DNA from: Rhodocyclaceae bacterium
Lineage (GTDB): Bacteria; Pseudomonadota; Gammaproteobacteria; Burkholderiales; Rhodocyclaceae
Assembly: GCA_025361105.1 (NCBI GenBank)
Contig: JANYAW010000308.1
Location: forward strand, 1-13,158
Length of the DNA: 13,158 bases
Reading direction: 5' to 3'
The number at the start of each line of letters is the position of its first letter. Positions within the stretch are counted from its first letter, which is position 1. Under the pieces are notes generated by a model. The model made no database searches. It was not told the DNA's origin and saw only the letters and a list, made by a program, of their open reading frames with translations. Shown here piece after piece: positions 1 through 7,111 of this stretch. Position numbers and translations under genes: made by a program.

Positions 1-528
1 ACCTGGGTGCATCAAACTTTGGCTGCTGGTGATTTGATAAAAATTTCCGGACCGTATGGTCGTTTTTTTGTGCGCGAATCCGCCGATGTTCCAGTGCTTT
101 TTTTCGCGGGCGGTTCAGGGCTTTCAAGCCCGCGTTCGATGATTCTCGATCTGCTGGAAAGCGGCTTTACGCAAAACATTACCTTGGCTTACGGTGCGCG
201 CAACCAAGCCGAACTTTATTATCACGCCGACTTCCAGTCGCTCGCGGCAAAGCATGCGAATTTCCACTACGTGCCGGCGCTCTCCGACGAACCGGCAGAG
301 AGCGATTGGGCGGGCTTTCGAGGCTTTGTCCATGAGGCAGCCAAGGCGCACTTTGCCAACGACTTCCGTGGTCGCAAAGCCTATCTGTGCGGTCCGCCCA
401 TCATGATTGATGCCTGCATCACGGCGCTGATGCAAGGTCGCCTGTTTGAGCGCGATATCTATACCGAAAAATTCTTCTCGGCAGCAGACGTGCAACAAGT
501 GCGTTCGCCGCTATTTCGGAAAATTTAG
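1..528 (+). CDS. dmpP: Phenol hydroxylase reductase component (P5), C-terminal part
   Basis: This is the 3' end of the oxidoreductase subunit of multicomponent phenol hydroxylase, which passes electrons from NAD(P)H through FAD and a [2Fe-2S] centre to the hydroxylase. The frame is open from base 1, so the N-terminal ferredoxin domain and the start of the FAD domain lie outside the window. About 175 codons remain. Visible are the FAD-domain end (GPYGRFFV), the nicotinamide-binding stretch (AGGSGLSSPRSMI) and the C-terminal NAD-domain signature (YLCGPPIMIDAC, then GRLFERDIYTEKF). These agree closely with DmpP-type reductases as I recall them, including the SPLFRK-type end. The next gene begins two bases after the stop, so it is the last gene of the hydroxylase block. 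A related aromatic monooxygenase reductase is possible, but the C-terminal motifs favour phenol hydroxylase. Confidence 0.93.
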   Translation, partial: TWVHQTLAAGDLIKISGPYGRFFVRESADVPVLFFAGGSGLSSPRSMILDLLESGFTQNITLAYGARNQAELYYHADFQSLAAKHANFHYVPALSDEPAESDWAGFRGFVHEAAKAHFANDFRGRKAYLCGPPIMIDACITALMQGRLFERDIYTEKFFSAADVQQVRSPLFRKI

Positions 529-530
529 TT

Positions 531-857
531 GTGGCCTTTCACGCTATCACCATTGCTGAGACCGGTGAATCGTTTCGCTGTGACGAGCGAAAGTCGGTAC
601 TTGAGGGAATGGAGAGCCTCGACAAAAGAGGTATTCCCGTCGGTTGTCGTGGCGGCGGTTGCGGGGTGTGCAAGATTGAAGCAGTGCATGGCACCTTTGA
701 AAAACGTGTGATGAGTCGTGCCCACATTTCAGCAGACGAAGAATGTGCCGGCATCGTTCTGGCTTGTCGAGTGCGCCCAACCAGCGCAATGACTGTGCGC
801 GTGTTGGGGCAAATGAAAAAGGCTGTTTTGCGAGTTGACGGCTGCTTGTCAGTGTAA
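531..857 (+). CDS. dmpQ: Chloroplast-type [2Fe-2S] ferredoxin that reactivates catechol 2,3-dioxygenase
   Basis: A 108-residue plant-type ferredoxin. The cluster ligands are visible as Cys39, Cys44 and Cys47 (CRGGGCGVC) and Cys79 (LACRV), the usual C-x4-C-x2-C...C pattern. In the XylT/DmpQ/NahT family this protein reduces the active-site iron of catechol 2,3-dioxygenase after it has been oxidised by substituted catechols. Its position directly before the dioxygenase gene supports that role. The chosen start is a GTG at 531, two bases after the dmpP stop. No clear Shine-Dalgarno sequence precedes it, so translation is probably coupled to dmpP. There is no in-frame ATG close by that would keep the N-terminal beta strand. 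The tail after residue 90 is basic and poorly conserved. Confidence 0.92.
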   Translation: MAFHAITIAETGESFRCDERKSVLEGMESLDKRGIPVGCRGGGCGVCKIEAVHGTFEKRVMSRAHISADEECAGIVLACRVRPTSAMTVRVLGQMKKAVLRVDGCLSV

Positions 858-884
858 TTATTTTTTGAAAAGAGGAGAAATGCG

Positions 885-1814
885 ATGCCAATGACAGGAG
901 TTTTGCGCCCCGGCCATGCCGTTTTGCGCGTGTTGGACTTGGATGAATCGGTCGATTTTTACAGCCGCGTAATGGGCATGAAGGAAACCGGACGCGACAA
1001 AAGTGGACGCGTGTATTTCAAGTGCTGGGATGAGCGTGATCACAATAGCTTTGTCATTCGCAAGGCTGACACAGCGGGGATGGACGCTTTCGGGTTTAAG
1101 GTATTGAATCAGGCCACCTTATATCGACTCGAGTCTGATTTGAAGGCCTACGGGGTAAATACCGAACGCATTCCGGCAGGTGAAATGTTGGAAACCGGGG
1201 AGCGCGTGCGCTTTCAATTGCCGACAAAACATACGATAGAGCTATATGCCGAAAAGACCGATGTGGGCAATGGCATGCCTTACATCAACCCGGAAGCGTG
1301 GCATGCGGATGCGGAGAAAGGTATTGCACCAATACGCATGGATCATTGCCTGATTTATGGTGGCGATATCGATGGCAATAAGAAGCTTTTTGAAGATGTG
1401 TTCGGTTTCAATTTGGTCGAACGCGTCTTGTTGGAAGACGGCGAAACAGCCTTGGCTTACTTCATGACCTGCTCGACCAAGGCGCATGACATTGCAATGG
1501 TGCGGCATGGCGAAGACAACAAATTGCATCATATTTCCTTTCTTGTCGACAGTTGGGAAAAGGTTCTGCGCGCTGCTGATTTGATGTCCATGAATCGTGT
1601 CTCCATCGACATTGGTCCGACACGTCACGGCATCACGCGCGGAGCGACGATTTACTTTTTTGATCCGTCAGGCAATCGTCTGGAGACTTTTTGTGGCGGC
1701 TATCAAACCTACCCTGACTGCCACCCGATTACGTGGACCTGGGAAGATGTTGGTCGCAGTATTTTTTATCACGATCGCAAACTTAACCCAGCCTTCCTGA
1801 GCGTGGTGACCTGA
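885..1814 (+). CDS. dmpB: Catechol 2,3-dioxygenase (extradiol, meta-cleaving)
   Basis: This cytoplasmic Fe(II) enzyme opens catechol next to its hydroxyls to give yellow 2-hydroxymuconic semialdehyde. The 309-residue protein has the two-domain vicinal-oxygen-chelate fold of XylE/DmpB (usual length about 307). Expected iron ligands are His154 (MDHCLIYG), His216 (LHHISF) and Glu267 (NRLETFCGG). The acid-base residues corresponding to XylE His199, His246 and Tyr255 are His201 (TKAHD), His248 (GPTRHG) and Tyr257 (TIYFFDPSGN). All are intact. The start at 885 is set by AGAGGAG at 871-877. An ATG at 880 is out of frame and stops after four codons, and an in-frame ATG at 891 would also fit the family N-terminus. 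The next gene overlaps by one base. An equivalent name is xylE. Confidence 0.96.
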   Translation: MPMTGVLRPGHAVLRVLDLDESVDFYSRVMGMKETGRDKSGRVYFKCWDERDHNSFVIRKADTAGMDAFGFKVLNQATLYRLESDLKAYGVNTERIPAGEMLETGERVRFQLPTKHTIELYAEKTDVGNGMPYINPEAWHADAEKGIAPIRMDHCLIYGGDIDGNKKLFEDVFGFNLVERVLLEDGETALAYFMTCSTKAHDIAMVRHGEDNKLHHISFLVDSWEKVLRAADLMSMNRVSIDIGPTRHGITRGATIYFFDPSGNRLETFCGGYQTYPDCHPITWTWEDVGRSIFYHDRKLNPAFLSVVT

Positions 1815-2242
1815 TGCAAGTCGCGGTCACTCAGCCGGGAATTGGCTGGGAAGCTGCGAGCACGGCCGCGCAAGCGGCGGTGCGTTTTGCTCAGGCCAAG
1901 GGCTGGAAAATCAACGTGGCAATCGTTGATCGTGGTGGCAATTTGATGAGTTTTTTGCGGATGTCGGGTGCGTTTATTCACTCGATTGATATTGCTATCG
2001 ACAAGGCCTACACCGCTGCCAGCTTCGGCTTTTCAACCAAAGCCTGGATGGGCGCGATTGGCCACGATGATGGCATGAAGCTGGGCTTTTCTAGTCGCCC
2101 GCGCTTGGTCGTTTTCGGCGGCGGTTTGCCTATCAAGGTCGATGATGACTGGATAGGTGGCATCGGCGTGTCAGGCGCTATGGAAAGTGAAGACGAGGAA
2201 TGCGCACGCGCAGGATTGGCGGCAATTGGAGTCGCAGGGTAG
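1814..2242 (+). CDS. GlcG/HbpS-family small protein (NahX/OrfX-like)
   Basis: A 142-residue cytoplasmic protein of the GlcG/HbpS (DUF336) family. Family marks are VAIVDRGGNL (35-44), the SIDIAIDKAYTAA helix (57-69), GGGLPI (102-107) and IGGIGVSGA (114-122) near the C-terminus. No signal peptide is seen. Members in naphthalene and phenol meta-cleavage operons (for example NahX) are common companions of the pathway but have no agreed enzymatic role. The HbpS prototype binds haem and senses redox state, so help for the oxygen-sensitive dioxygenase or degradation of a side product are inferences only. The ATG overlaps the dioxygenase stop by one base (TGATG), which implies translational coupling, since no strong ribosome site is visible. 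It is the last gene before the 240-base gap. Confidence 0.85.
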   Translation: MQVAVTQPGIGWEAASTAAQAAVRFAQAKGWKINVAIVDRGGNLMSFLRMSGAFIHSIDIAIDKAYTAASFGFSTKAWMGAIGHDDGMKLGFSSRPRLVVFGGGLPIKVDDDWIGGIGVSGAMESEDEECARAGLAAIGVAG

Positions 2243-2304
2243 CGATACGCCGGTTGGTGCTGATGAAACAAATGCAAAACCAGGAACCAGGCGGTCGTGC
2301 AAAA

Positions 2305-2337
2305 GACGCGCTCTGCGCCGTCGCGTGTAGTGACACG
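2305..2337 (+). other. Two adjacent hairpins after the orfX gene
   Basis: Two potential stem-loops lie back to back in the gap. The first (2305-2322) pairs GACG with CGTC and, across a single bulged C, CGC with GCG around a TCT loop. The second (2324-2337) pairs CGTGT with ACACG around AGTG. No run of T follows either stem, so they do not form a classic intrinsic terminator. They could slow RNA decay, mark a processing site or partly attenuate read-through from dmpPQB-orfX. Significance was not tested. Confidence 0.3.
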
Positions 2338-2388
2338 TTGGCAAGAAAAATGATGAAGCGAGCGCGTGGAAAAATTTTTGTCAAAATT

Positions 2389-2402
2389 TAATCTCGAGAT
2401 TA
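2389..2402. promoter_or_regulatory. Perfect 14-bp palindrome TAATCTCGAGATTA, candidate operator
   Basis: The site is fully self-complementary over 14 bases and lies in an AT-rich stretch (about 2370-2420, including AAAAATTTTT at 2370-2379), immediately upstream of a weak promoter-like pair and about 80 bases before dmpC. Its 10-base core ATCTCGAGAT recurs at 9342-9351 before the other operon in the window. Size and symmetry suit a dimeric helix-turn-helix regulator. Which family binds is unknown. No regulator gene lies in the window. Confidence 0.5.
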
Positions 2403-2431
2403 TTGTATTTTTACTATATTTGATGGATACT
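2403..2431 (+). promoter_or_regulatory. Weak sigma70-like promoter upstream of dmpC
   Basis: TTGTAT (2403-2408) and GATACT (2426-2431) are separated by 17 bases and match the -35 and -10 consensus at 3 of 6 and 4 of 6 positions. The pair starts right after the palindrome, which would place a bound regulator against the -35 region. AT-rich DNA upstream could act as an UP element. A promoter here would let dmpCDE-FGHI be expressed separately from the hydroxylase block. The match is weak and could be chance. Confidence 0.3.
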
Positions 2432-2482
2432 CGGTATTAGACAGCGGACAACATTGAAGTCAGCTACATGGCGAGGGCGAGC

Positions 2483-3937
2483 ATGAAAGAGTTCAAAAAT
2501 TTCATCAACGGTGAGTTTGTTGCAAGCGGGAAATGGTTCGACAAACGCTCACCACTGAACAGTCAAATGCTTGGTCGTGTTGCCGAAGCCAGCAGGGCAG
2601 ATGTAAATGCTGCCGTCGAGGCGGCACGCACCGCGCTGCTCGGGCCTTGGAGCAAGCTGACAGTTACCGAACGTGTTGATTTGCTCTACGCAGTTGCCGA
2701 CGAAATCAACGCACGCTTTGAAGATTTTCTTGCCGCTGAATGCGCTGACACCGGCAAGCCACTGAGCCTCGCCGCGAACGTCGACATTCCGCGCGGCGCG
2801 GCAAATTTCAAGATATTTGCCGACGTAGTGAAAAACGTTCCTACTGAATTTTTTGAGACGGCAACACCCGACGGCAAAGGTGCAATCAATTACGGCTATC
2901 GCACACCGGTTGGTGTGGTCGGCGTGATCTGTCCGTGGAATTTGCCGTTGCTATTGATGACATGGAAAGTCGGCCCGGCATTGGCTTGTGGCAATACCGT
3001 GGTCGTTAAACCATCCGAAGAAACACCACAGACCGCGACCTTGCTTGGCGAAGTAATGAACAAGGTTGGTATCCCAAAAGGTGTCTACAACGTCGTGCAT
3101 GGCTTTGGTCCGAATTCGGCGGGTGAGTTTGTCACCACACACCCCAAGGTCAATGCTATTACTTTTACCGGCGAGACCCGCACCGGCGAAATCATCATGC
3201 GTGCTGCGGCGACCGGCGCGCGTCCGGTGAGTTTGGAGATGGGCGGAAAAAATGCCGCCATCGTTTTTGCCGATTGCGATTTCGATGCGGCAATTGAAGG
3301 CACGATGCGCTCGGTATTTGTGAACTGCGGTCAAGTTTGTTTGGGTACCGAACGTGTTTATGTGGAGCGTCCGATTTTCGATAAATTCGTCGCCGCACTT
3401 AAAGTCGGTGCAGAAAATCTCAAGCTCGGTTTGCCGGACGACAAGACCACCGACATGGGTCCGCTGATTAGCAAGGAGCATCAAGCCAAGGTGCTTTCCT
3501 ATTACCAAAAAGCCGAGGATGAAGGCGCGACCATCGTCACTGGTGGCGGCGTGCCGCGAATGTCCGGCGATCTCAACAATGGCTGCTGGATACAGCCAAC
3601 GATTTGGACTGGACTGCCCGACACCGCCTCGGTGATGAAAGAAGAGGTCTTTGGGCCGTGCTGCCACATCTCGCCATTCGATAGCGAAGCAGAAGTGCTG
3701 CAACGTGCCAACGACAATGAATACGGCTTGGCCACTGCAATCTGGACAAAAGACGTATCGCGTGCGCATCGCGTGGCGCAAAAAATGGAAGTCGGTTTAG
3801 CTTGGGTGAATAGCTGGTTCCTGCGCGATTTACGCACTCCGTTTGGCGGCGCGAAACAGTCCGGCATAGGCCGCGAAGGCGGTGTGCATTCGCTGGAGTT
3901 TTATACCGAACTCAAAAACGTGTGCATAAAACTATGA
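2483..3937 (+). CDS. dmpC: 2-hydroxymuconic semialdehyde dehydrogenase
   Basis: An NAD-dependent aldehyde dehydrogenase that oxidises 2-hydroxymuconic semialdehyde to 4-oxalocrotonate (2-hydroxymuconate), opening the oxidative branch. It is 484 residues from the chosen start. Visible are the cofactor-site Asn153 (CPWNLP), general base Glu252 (SLEMGGKN) and nucleophile Cys286 (NCGQVCLGTER). Long blocks such as WKVGPALACGNTVVVKPSEE and the end GGVHSLEFYTELKN are those of DmpC/XylG. I chose ATG 2483 because the protein then begins MKEFKNFINGEF like the family, and GAGGGCGAG sits just upstream. The in-frame ATG at 2468 would add five residues and has a poorer ribosome site. It is the first gene after the regulatory gap, and its stop overlaps the next gene by four bases. 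Confidence 0.95.
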   Translation: MKEFKNFINGEFVASGKWFDKRSPLNSQMLGRVAEASRADVNAAVEAARTALLGPWSKLTVTERVDLLYAVADEINARFEDFLAAECADTGKPLSLAANVDIPRGAANFKIFADVVKNVPTEFFETATPDGKGAINYGYRTPVGVVGVICPWNLPLLLMTWKVGPALACGNTVVVKPSEETPQTATLLGEVMNKVGIPKGVYNVVHGFGPNSAGEFVTTHPKVNAITFTGETRTGEIIMRAAATGARPVSLEMGGKNAAIVFADCDFDAAIEGTMRSVFVNCGQVCLGTERVYVERPIFDKFVAALKVGAENLKLGLPDDKTTDMGPLISKEHQAKVLSYYQKAEDEGATIVTGGGVPRMSGDLNNGCWIQPTIWTGLPDTASVMKEEVFGPCCHISPFDSEAEVLQRANDNEYGLATAIWTKDVSRAHRVAQKMEVGLAWVNSWFLRDLRTPFGGAKQSGIGREGGVHSLEFYTELKNVCIKL

Positions 3938-4785
3938 ATGCAATGACAGAAACTGCAAACCCCGAAATCGCCAAAACTATTCTTGCGGGCGGTATCCAAA
4001 CCAACTATCACGATGTCGGTAGCGGTGCGCCGGTGTTGCTCATACACGGCTCTGGTCCTGGCGTTTCGGCATGGGCGAATTGGCGCTTGGTGATTCCCGA
4101 GCTCGCCAGAAAAATGCGCGTCGTTTCGCCGGACATGGTCGGCTTTGGCTTCTCCGAGCGACCCGCCAACGTCAGCTACAACATGGACACCTGGGTCAAT
4201 CAGGCCATAGGATTACTCGACGCACTTGAGATTGAACAAGCTGACTTGGTCGGCAATTCCTTTGGTGGCGCGCTGGCGCTGGCGCTGACGATTCGACATC
4301 CCAAGCGCGTGCGTCGGCTGGTGTTGATGGGTAGCGTCGGCGTGCCATTTGTCATCACGCCGGGTCTGGATGCGGTGTGGGGTTACACGCCGTCATTCGC
4401 CGAGATGCGTCGCCTGCTCGACATCTTTGCCTTCAACCGCGCATTGGTGAGTGACGAGTTAGCGCAGTTGCGCTACGAGGCAAGCATCCGTCCGGGCTTT
4501 CAGGAATCTTTTGCGGCGATGTTCCCAGCACCACGCCAGCGTTGGGTCGATGCGATGGCAAGTCGCGAAGATGATATTCGTGCCTTGCCGCACGAGACCT
4601 TGGTGATTCATGGCCGTGACGATCAGGTGATACCACTATCAACTTCGACCACGCTGGCACAGTTGATTTCGCGCTCGCAACTGCATGTGTTTGGCCGCTG
4701 CGGGCACTGGACTCAAATTGAACACACCGCACGTTTTGTGCGGCTGGTGGCAGATTTTTTTGCCGAACCTGAACAGGGAAGTTGA
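3934..4785 (+). CDS. dmpD: 2-hydroxymuconic semialdehyde hydrolase
   Basis: An alpha/beta-hydrolase of the C-C bond (MCP) hydrolase group. It cleaves 2-hydroxymuconic semialdehyde to formate plus 2-oxopent-4-enoate, and also handles ketone ring-fission products from 3-methylcatechol that the dehydrogenase cannot oxidise. The 283-residue protein shows the oxyanion-hole motif HGSGPGVSAWANW (38-50), nucleophile Ser109 in GNSFGG, Asp230 in HGRDDQVIP and His258 in GRCGHW, so the triad is complete. ATG 3934 overlaps the dmpC stop (ATGA) and gives the MNA start seen in DmpD. A GTG at 3922 would add only four residues. With dmpC and dmpI-dmpH present as well, both branches of the pathway are encoded. 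Confidence 0.95.
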   Translation: MNAMTETANPEIAKTILAGGIQTNYHDVGSGAPVLLIHGSGPGVSAWANWRLVIPELARKMRVVSPDMVGFGFSERPANVSYNMDTWVNQAIGLLDALEIEQADLVGNSFGGALALALTIRHPKRVRRLVLMGSVGVPFVITPGLDAVWGYTPSFAEMRRLLDIFAFNRALVSDELAQLRYEASIRPGFQESFAAMFPAPRQRWVDAMASREDDIRALPHETLVIHGRDDQVIPLSTSTTLAQLISRSQLHVFGRCGHWTQIEHTARFVRLVADFFAEPEQGS

Positions 4786-4788
4786 GCT

Positions 4789-5571
4789 ATGGACGCATCA
4801 CTTATCACCACACTTGGCGACGAGCTTTTTGACGCGCTGAAGCAATGCAAAACGGTCACGCCGCTCACCACGCGACATCCGGAAATCACCATTGAGGATG
4901 CCTATCACGTACAGCAGCGTCAGATGGCGCGACGCTTCGAAGCAGGTGAAAAAATCGTCGGCAAGAAAATCGGTGTAACCAGCAAAGTGGTGATGAACAT
5001 GCTCGGCGTGTTCCAGCCGGACTTTGGCTATCTCACCGACGCGATGATTTATAACGAAGGCGAATCAATCCCGATAGACAGCATGATCCAGCCCAAAGCA
5101 GAGGGCGAAATTGCTTTCATTCTCAAGCAGGATTTGATGGGACCGGGCGTATCGAATGCCGACGTTCTCGCCGCGACCGAAGGCGTGATGGCTTGCTTTG
5201 AGATTGTCGATTCACGCATCGAAAATTGGAAAATCAAAGTGCAAGACACGGTTGCCGACAACGCGTCGTGCGGCGTGTTTGTGCTCGGTGATCGCATGGT
5301 TGATCCGCGTGATGTGGACCTGTCAACCTGCGGCATGGTGCTGGAAAAAAATGGCGAAATCGTCGGCACCGGCGCGGGTGCGGCGGCACTAGGTTCACCG
5401 GTCAATTCGGTGGCGTGGTTGGCCAATACCTTGGGGCGACTTGGCATTCCGCTCAAGGCCGGCGAGGTAATTCTTTCCGGCTCCTTAGCCGCGATGATTC
5501 CAGCAAGCAAAGGCGACAACTTTCGCGTCACCATCAACGGCATCGGCGGCTGCTCGGTGCGGTTTGTTTGA
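4789..5571 (+). CDS. dmpE: 2-oxopent-4-enoate (2-hydroxypenta-2,4-dienoate) hydratase
   Basis: This enzyme adds water to 2-hydroxypenta-2,4-dienoate to give 4-hydroxy-2-oxovalerate, the point where the two branches rejoin. It is 260 residues, the usual length, of the FAH-like hydratase/decarboxylase family. Expected divalent-metal ligands are Glu105 and Glu107 (PKAEGEIAF) and Glu138 (ACFEIVDSRI), as in MhpD/DmpE. The conserved GKKIGVTSK (58-66) and VADNASCGVFVLG are intact. The start follows AGGGA at 4775-4779 and lies three bases after the dmpD stop. It is a paralogue of dmpH further downstream. Their products are known to form a complex in related pathways. The IGVTSKVV and NASCGVFV motifs distinguish the hydratase from the decarboxylase. 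Confidence 0.95.
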   Translation: MDASLITTLGDELFDALKQCKTVTPLTTRHPEITIEDAYHVQQRQMARRFEAGEKIVGKKIGVTSKVVMNMLGVFQPDFGYLTDAMIYNEGESIPIDSMIQPKAEGEIAFILKQDLMGPGVSNADVLAATEGVMACFEIVDSRIENWKIKVQDTVADNASCGVFVLGDRMVDPRDVDLSTCGMVLEKNGEIVGTGAGAAALGSPVNSVAWLANTLGRLGIPLKAGEVILSGSLAAMIPASKGDNFRVTINGIGGCSVRFV

Positions 5572-5581
5572 GGAGAACACC

Positions 5582-6196
5582 GTGGCTCGTATTGACCCAT
5601 TGCCGCCAGATGCAACCGCTGAACTCAGCGAAGATTTTGCATTTTTTGAAAGAACCCTGGGGTTTGTTCCCAACAGCCTGTTGACGATGCAGCGGCGGCC
5701 TGCATTAACGCGCGGCTTGATTGCTTTGAGTCGCGGCGTGTACGACCCGAAAGGCGAAGTGGATCTTGGTCTCAAGCGTCTGATTGGGCATATGGCGAGC
5801 ATGGCGGCTGGTTGCATGTATTGCCGCGCACACACAGGGACAAGCGCCTTGCGGCACGGTATCGACGGGCAAAAATTGTCTGCGCTTGTCGAATATCACA
5901 GCAGCCCTTTGTTTAGTCCCGCCGAACGGGTGGCGCTGGATTTCGCATTAGCTGCGGCAAGCCAACCCAACGATGTGACCGATGAGCTTTTCGCGGAACT
6001 GCGGACGCATTGGAGTGAAAGTCAGATAGTCGAAATTTTGGGTGTCATTGGTTTATTCGGGTTCTTCAATCGATGGAATGATTCCTTGGCCACCACATTG
6101 GAAGCAGAGCCTTTGAAAGTCGCGCAAGCACATTTGGAAAACAGCGGCTGGCAAACAGGCAAGCACGATCCGAAAGCAAAAGGAAATGACAGATGA
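5582..6196 (+). CDS. Carboxymuconolactone decarboxylase/AhpD-like family protein
   Basis: A 204-residue, all-helical protein of the CMD/AhpD superfamily, with no signal peptide. The key motif is GCMYCRAHT, with Cys78, Cys81 and His84, resembling the redox CxxC plus His of alkylhydroperoxidase AhpD. The glutamate that AhpD carries 12 residues before the first Cys is an Arg here (Arg66), and the His is one residue closer. Peroxidase activity is therefore plausible but not shown. True carboxymuconolactone decarboxylase of the ortho pathway would be out of place and is shorter. The GTG start at 5582 is set by AGGAG at 5571-5575, and the stop overlaps dmpF by four bases, so it is a full member of the operon. 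It splits dmpE from dmpF, which are adjacent in the classical order. Possible roles are peroxide protection of the dioxygenase or an unknown side reaction. Confidence 0.82.
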   Translation: MARIDPLPPDATAELSEDFAFFERTLGFVPNSLLTMQRRPALTRGLIALSRGVYDPKGEVDLGLKRLIGHMASMAAGCMYCRAHTGTSALRHGIDGQKLSALVEYHSSPLFSPAERVALDFALAAASQPNDVTDELFAELRTHWSESQIVEILGVIGLFGFFNRWNDSLATTLEAEPLKVAQAHLENSGWQTGKHDPKAKGNDR

Positions 6197-7101
6197 AAAA
6201 GATTAAATGCGTGTTAATTGGGCCGGGAAACATAGGCACCGATCTACTTTACAAACTAAAACGCAGTGCGGTATTGGAACCTGTCTGGATGGTGGGCGTT
6301 GATCCAACGTCCGAGGGATTGAAGCGCGCGCGCGAGTTAGGACTCAAGACTACGGATGCCGGGATTGATGGCGTGATTTCGCACGTTAAAGCAGACGGAA
6401 TTCAAATCGCCTTTGATGCGACCTCGGCTTATGTGCATGCCGAAAACAGCCGCAAGTTGAACGCGCTGGGTGTGATGATGATAGATCTCACGCCGGCAGC
6501 GATTGGCCCGTTTTGCGTCCCGCCAGTGAATCTCAAAGATCATGTCGGCAAAGGCGAAATGAACGTGAATATGGTGACTTGTGGAGGCCAAGCCACCATC
6601 CCACTGGTCGCTGCGGTGTCGCGTGTCCAGCCCGTCAACTATGGCGAAATCGTTGCCACGGTGTCGTCGAAGTCGGCCGGCCCAGGGACGCGCAAAAACA
6701 TTGACGAATTTACCCGCACCACAGCAGGCGCAATTGAAAAAGTCGGCGGCGCAAGACAAGGCAAAGCCATCATCATCATTAACCCCGCTGAGCCGCCGCT
6801 GATCATGCGCGACACCGTGCATTGCCTCACCGAGACCGCACCCGACCAGGAAAAAATCACCGCGTCGATACACGCGATGATTGCCGAAGTGCAGAAATAC
6901 GTGCCGGGTTACAAGCTGGTCAATGGCCCCGTGTTCGATGGCAATCGCGTGTCGATATTTATGGAAGTCGAAGGCTTGGGCGATTTCTTGCCGAAATACG
7001 CTGGCAATCTCGACATCATGACAGCGGCCGCCGCACGCACCGGCGAAATGTTTGCCGAAGAAATTATTGCCGGGCGACTCACGCTCCAGGCTGCGGCCTG
7101 A
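6193..7101 (+). CDS. dmpF: Acetaldehyde dehydrogenase (acylating)
   Basis: It converts acetaldehyde, NAD+ and CoA to acetyl-CoA, the last step of the pathway, and works in a complex with the DmpG aldolase that channels acetaldehyde between active sites. The protein has 302 residues. It carries a Rossmann motif GPGNIGTDL (10-18) and the acyl-accepting Cys130 in MVTCGGQATIP, equivalent to Cys132 of DmpF. The downstream SSKSAGPGTRKNIDEFT block is also typical. ATG 6193 overlaps the previous stop (ATGA) and follows AGGAA at 6181-6185. The length and sequence are unremarkable for DmpF/XylQ/MhpF. Confidence 0.96.
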   Translation: MKKIKCVLIGPGNIGTDLLYKLKRSAVLEPVWMVGVDPTSEGLKRARELGLKTTDAGIDGVISHVKADGIQIAFDATSAYVHAENSRKLNALGVMMIDLTPAAIGPFCVPPVNLKDHVGKGEMNVNMVTCGGQATIPLVAAVSRVQPVNYGEIVATVSSKSAGPGTRKNIDEFTRTTAGAIEKVGGARQGKAIIIINPAEPPLIMRDTVHCLTETAPDQEKITASIHAMIAEVQKYVPGYKLVNGPVFDGNRVSIFMEVEGLGDFLPKYAGNLDIMTAAAARTGEMFAEEIIAGRLTLQAAA

Positions 7102-7111
7102 GGAGAAGACT

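Noticed and set aside
2339..2353. TTGGCA before dmpC as a second sigma54 -24 element
   Set aside because: The expected -12 position reads GA and not GC; only half of the pattern is present.
2263..2391. Small + strand frame (about 42 codons from ATG 2263) in the gap before dmpC
   Set aside because: No ribosome-binding site, no recognisable domain, and it runs across the hairpins and into the palindrome region; more likely non-coding.
2951..3781. Long minus-strand open frame inside dmpC
   Set aside because: Antisense shadow of a strongly conserved dehydrogenase; composition (His/Arg-rich) and lack of a start context do not support a gene.
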